A stretch of 15,289 nucleotides of DNA, taken from assembly GCA_002305915.1 (NCBI GenBank), contig DBRJ01000044.1, forward strand, positions 1 to 15,289, given 5' to 3'. A model generated the notes under the pieces. That model did no database searches and was not told the DNA's origin. It saw nothing but the letters and a program-made list of their open reading frames with translations. The number at the start of each line of letters is the position of its first letter. The stretch's first letter is position 1. Below are positions 13,292 through 15,289 of the stretch, piece after piece. A program made the translations under genes and the position numbers. Source of the DNA: Pelotomaculum sp. UBA1371 (GTDB taxonomy: Bacteria > Bacillota > Desulfotomaculia > Desulfotomaculales > Pelotomaculaceae).

Positions 13292-13391
13292 TCAGCTTTA
13301 AAATGTCAATTGCAGTGTTAAAACATCCGTTTGCTTAAGGCAACAAAGGATCCGTTATGATAAGCCAGCGCGTTTACTTTGAGCTTAGTTT

Positions 13392-14450
13392 TTAGCTTTT
13401 ATTCTCATTCTTGATATTTATTATTAAAGCAAAGGCTATGGTGCCATAGGCCACAAAGCTCCGGAAGTATTCCCCTAAAGCAGCATTATGAAACAAATTC
13501 TGACCTGCTTGCGGCGAGACTATAAAAAGAGTATGAAATAGAAAAATCCCGATGAGCGCATGCCGAATTTTAGCGCTTTTGATGCTTGCACCACCAGCCA
13601 AAAGGGCAGCACAGGAAATAATATCCACATTCATGTGTGCCGTATACACATCGAACATACCGATATTTTGCAAATAGACCAGCTGCCCGAGAGCGGCCAG
13701 AACGGTGGATAAAATAATCACTTTGATTCTGAGCAAATCCACATTGATTCCGGCAATTTCAGCTTTCTCACTGCTGGAACCCACCGCCTTCACCTGCTGG
13801 CCAAAGCGGGTATGTAAAAGGTAGTAGAGCATCCCTGCAAACAAGAGAACAACCAGGATCATGAATAAGGGAACTTCTATACTCCCTAACCTTAGAAGCC
13901 AGAGTTTATCGATGGTATTCCGGTACATTCCTAAATCCACGGCATTTCTCACACCTATGCCCCTGGACAAAATAATTTCCTCGTTGACAACTGGAATAAA
14001 GCTTCCGAAGCCAGCCAAAAAGATCAACTGGTAGATGCTGTTAGCCAAAAAACCGATAACGATGGTGACAATCATTTCTTTTCCTTTGACCCTGTTTAAT
14101 ACATGGCCTATGGTAAAACCCACAAGCACGGACAGCAGTATAGCCAGGACAAGAACCAGCAGTATCCCCCGGGCTCCAGCCACCTGAAAGTTAATCACAA
14201 ATAAAAGCGCAGTCTGCGCGGTCATGGCGCCGACGATAATGGCAAAATTCAGCCCCATACCGGCAACTACGGGTACTATTAACGATAAGACAAGGAGTCC
14301 GTCTCTGATAAATCTGGTGAGCACCTGATTAATAACAAAGGTACCGGAAAGCCCTGAAAACTGCCAGGCCAGAATGGACAGGAGCAAAAACACAGCGGGT
14401 ACCAGATGCTCAATGTTAAATAGTTTATCTGTCAGTTCCTTGTTCCTCAA
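13392..14450 (-). CDS. ABC transporter permease, BPD_transp_2 family (sugar/nucleoside type)
   Basis: A 352 aa polytopic membrane protein of the branched-chain/ribose/nucleoside permease class. Start TTG 14450 overlaps the stop of the next gene upstream as TTGA, and GGGGGA lies just before it, so the two are translationally coupled. About eight to ten hydrophobic segments are visible, from VPAVFLLLSILAWQF near residue 17 to SFVAYGTIAFALII at the end. The cytoplasmic loop FGQQVKAVGSSSEKAEIAGINVDLLRIKVI is the family's ATPase-docking loop (compare AVG-x-NPEAARLSGINV in RbsC-like proteins), followed by a small-residue helix (LSTVLAALGQLVYL) and LLAGGASI. The substrate is not readable from the permease alone. 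The matching ATPase and binding protein would be upstream, beyond the right edge. No strong terminator follows at once. Confidence 0.85.
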   Translation of the reverse strand: MRNKELTDKLFNIEHLVPAVFLLLSILAWQFSGLSGTFVINQVLTRFIRDGLLVLSLIVPVVAGMGLNFAIIVGAMTAQTALLFVINFQVAGARGILLVLVLAILLSVLVGFTIGHVLNRVKGKEMIVTIVIGFLANSIYQLIFLAGFGSFIPVVNEEIILSRGIGVRNAVDLGMYRNTIDKLWLLRLGSIEVPLFMILVVLLFAGMLYYLLHTRFGQQVKAVGSSSEKAEIAGINVDLLRIKVIILSTVLAALGQLVYLQNIGMFDVYTAHMNVDIISCAALLAGGASIKSAKIRHALIGIFLFHTLFIVSPQAGQNLFHNAALGEYFRSFVAYGTIAFALIINIKNENKS

Positions 14451-15289
14451 TGAATGATCCCCCGTCTGTTCCTGTACAATAAGGCATACAGAATAATGCT
14501 GTAGGTAATAAAGGTCCTTAAGATTTCTGTTACCTCGGGTATCAATATTTCATTGGCGATGGGGACGGTAAGCAGGTAAATAGTCTGCAGTAAATAAGTC
14601 CCCAATACCGCTTCAAAGATCCAGGCCTTTCTTCCCGTGCTGCCCCCGATTAAAACCGCTGAAATAGCGGGAAAGGCCATAGATAATGGCTCATCATAAA
14701 GCTGGATAAAGCCGTAGCTCTGAGCATATACACAAATACCAATGCCGGCAAGCATGGTGGAGAGGTTAATGGCAAAAAGACGAATTTTGGCTATATCAAT
14801 GCCGGACAGCCTGGCAAAGGCTTCATTTTCCCCTGCGGCAAGAGTTGCCCGGCCGATCCTGGTCCTAAAGAACAGGTATAGAAATAAACAGATCAAAGCG
14901 TAAAAAGCGAACAAACCCAGGGGAATTTCAAAACCGCCTATTTTGAGCAGGCAAAAATTGTCCAGGACCTTATAAAAATAGGGGTCCAGGCTTATTTTCG
15001 GTCTTAAACCCTGACCCCCGATGGGATAAAGCATTTGTCTGTTTTGAAAGGGCGCCAGGGTCCAGAAATAGTTCATCAAAGGAATTATAGAAAAACCGAT
15101 AAAGGTACCGGCAATTTCCTCCCGCCCCTTGACCCTGTTTAAAAGCAGCCCGTAAATCCAGCCGAAAAATCCGCAAACCACTAAACTTAATAATAAAGAC
15201 ATAAAAAAACCCGAAAACCCGGTCAGCCTGAAATTAACGCTGATGCACAAAGCCACCAGACCGCCGGCAATTCCCACCGGCATGCCGAA
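14447..15289 (-). CDS. ABC transporter permease, BPD_transp_2 family, N-terminus outside the window
   Basis: The reading frame is open to the right edge (the last codons read Phe-Gly before Met-Pro-Val-Gly), so the true start lies outside; 280 residues are visible against roughly 320-360 for the family. Hydrophobic segments alternate with short loops. The docking loop is IGRATLAAGENEAFARLSGIDIAKIRLFAI, then LSTMLAGIGICVYAQS and ISAVLIGGSTGRKAW, matching the position of the equivalent loop in the partner permease. The shared element LLNRVKGREEIAGTFIGFS resembles VLNRVKGKEMIVTIVIGFL in the partner, so the two are paralogues and probably form a heterodimeric pore. The stop overlaps the partner's start by four bases. 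I tentatively recall a clostridial cassette of this form with a DUF3798-type binding protein, but nothing in the window tests it. Confidence 0.83.
   Translation of the reverse strand, partial: FGMPVGIAGGLVALCISVNFRLTGFSGFFMSLLLSLVVCGFFGWIYGLLLNRVKGREEIAGTFIGFSIIPLMNYFWTLAPFQNRQMLYPIGGQGLRPKISLDPYFYKVLDNFCLLKIGGFEIPLGLFAFYALICLFLYLFFRTRIGRATLAAGENEAFARLSGIDIAKIRLFAINLSTMLAGIGICVYAQSYGFIQLYDEPLSMAFPAISAVLIGGSTGRKAWIFEAVLGTYLLQTIYLLTVPIANEILIPEVTEILRTFITYSIILYALLYRNRRGIIH

Larger units (their letters stand above)
12937..13391. other. Gene-free stretch between the permease pair and the opuA promoter
   Basis: No convincing coding frame is present; the longest I read on the plus strand, from the ATG at about 12990, has 31 codons with no recognisable motif. 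The stretch contains a hairpin at 13144-13167 and two fragments of the GGGACAGG repeat type (13186-13200 and 13278-13291), annotated separately. The remainder is AT-rich and shows nothing I can support. Confidence 0.5.

Overview
The window looks like chromosomal DNA of a Gram-positive, endospore-forming member of the Clostridia, most like the Peptococcaceae/Desulfotomaculum-Pelotomaculum group. This is inferred from several lipoprotein signal peptides, a GerMN (sporulation/germination) domain, a LysM domain of the spore-coat type, strong GGAGG-type ribosome binding sites, frequent GTG and TTG starts, and GGGACAGG-type palindromes scattered between genes. I see no rRNA, tRNA, CRISPR array, phage gene or intact insertion sequence.

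Layout. From 1 to about 7.1 kb every gene lies on the minus strand. In coordinate order these are: the N-terminal part of an RlmD/RumA 23S rRNA methyltransferase running off the left edge; an exported protein of unknown function; an orphan polar amino acid-type binding lipoprotein whose two lobes are in swapped order; a PurF-like phosphoribosyltransferase that lacks the catalytic N-terminal cysteine; an exported protein with a C-terminal GerMN domain, split by an apparent frameshift in a run of five G; and a lipoprotein of unknown function. From 7.4 to 9.7 kb three genes lie on the plus strand: a LysM domain fused to a TupA-like tungstate-binding domain with no signal peptide, a VOC/glyoxalase-family protein, and an O6-methylguanine-DNA methyltransferase (ogt). 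A bidirectional terminator separates ogt from a complete minus-strand glycine betaine/proline-type ABC importer (opuAA-opuAB-opuAC, 12.8 to 9.8 kb), which has a good promoter and a dyad just downstream of it. The right end holds two overlapping BPD_transp_2-type permease genes of a sugar/nucleoside-like ABC importer whose ATPase and binding protein would lie beyond the right edge.

How the genes work together. The only complete self-contained system is the opuA osmoprotectant importer. Two other binding proteins, the permuted amino acid type and LysM-TupA, have no permease or ATPase beside them. They may serve transporters elsewhere or act as sensors or ligand scavengers. The other genes are housekeeping, repair or exported proteins of unknown role and form no obvious pathway.

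Most interesting points: the signal-less LysM-TupA fusion; the PurF paralogue that keeps its PRPP motif and four likely Fe-S cysteines but has lost the glutaminase nucleophile; the circularly permuted orphan binding protein, followed in frame by what may be a vestige of another lobe; the frameshifted GerMN protein; and a family of GGGACAGG inverted repeats in at least five intergenic regions. I see no clear multi-gene novel defence or mobile system here.
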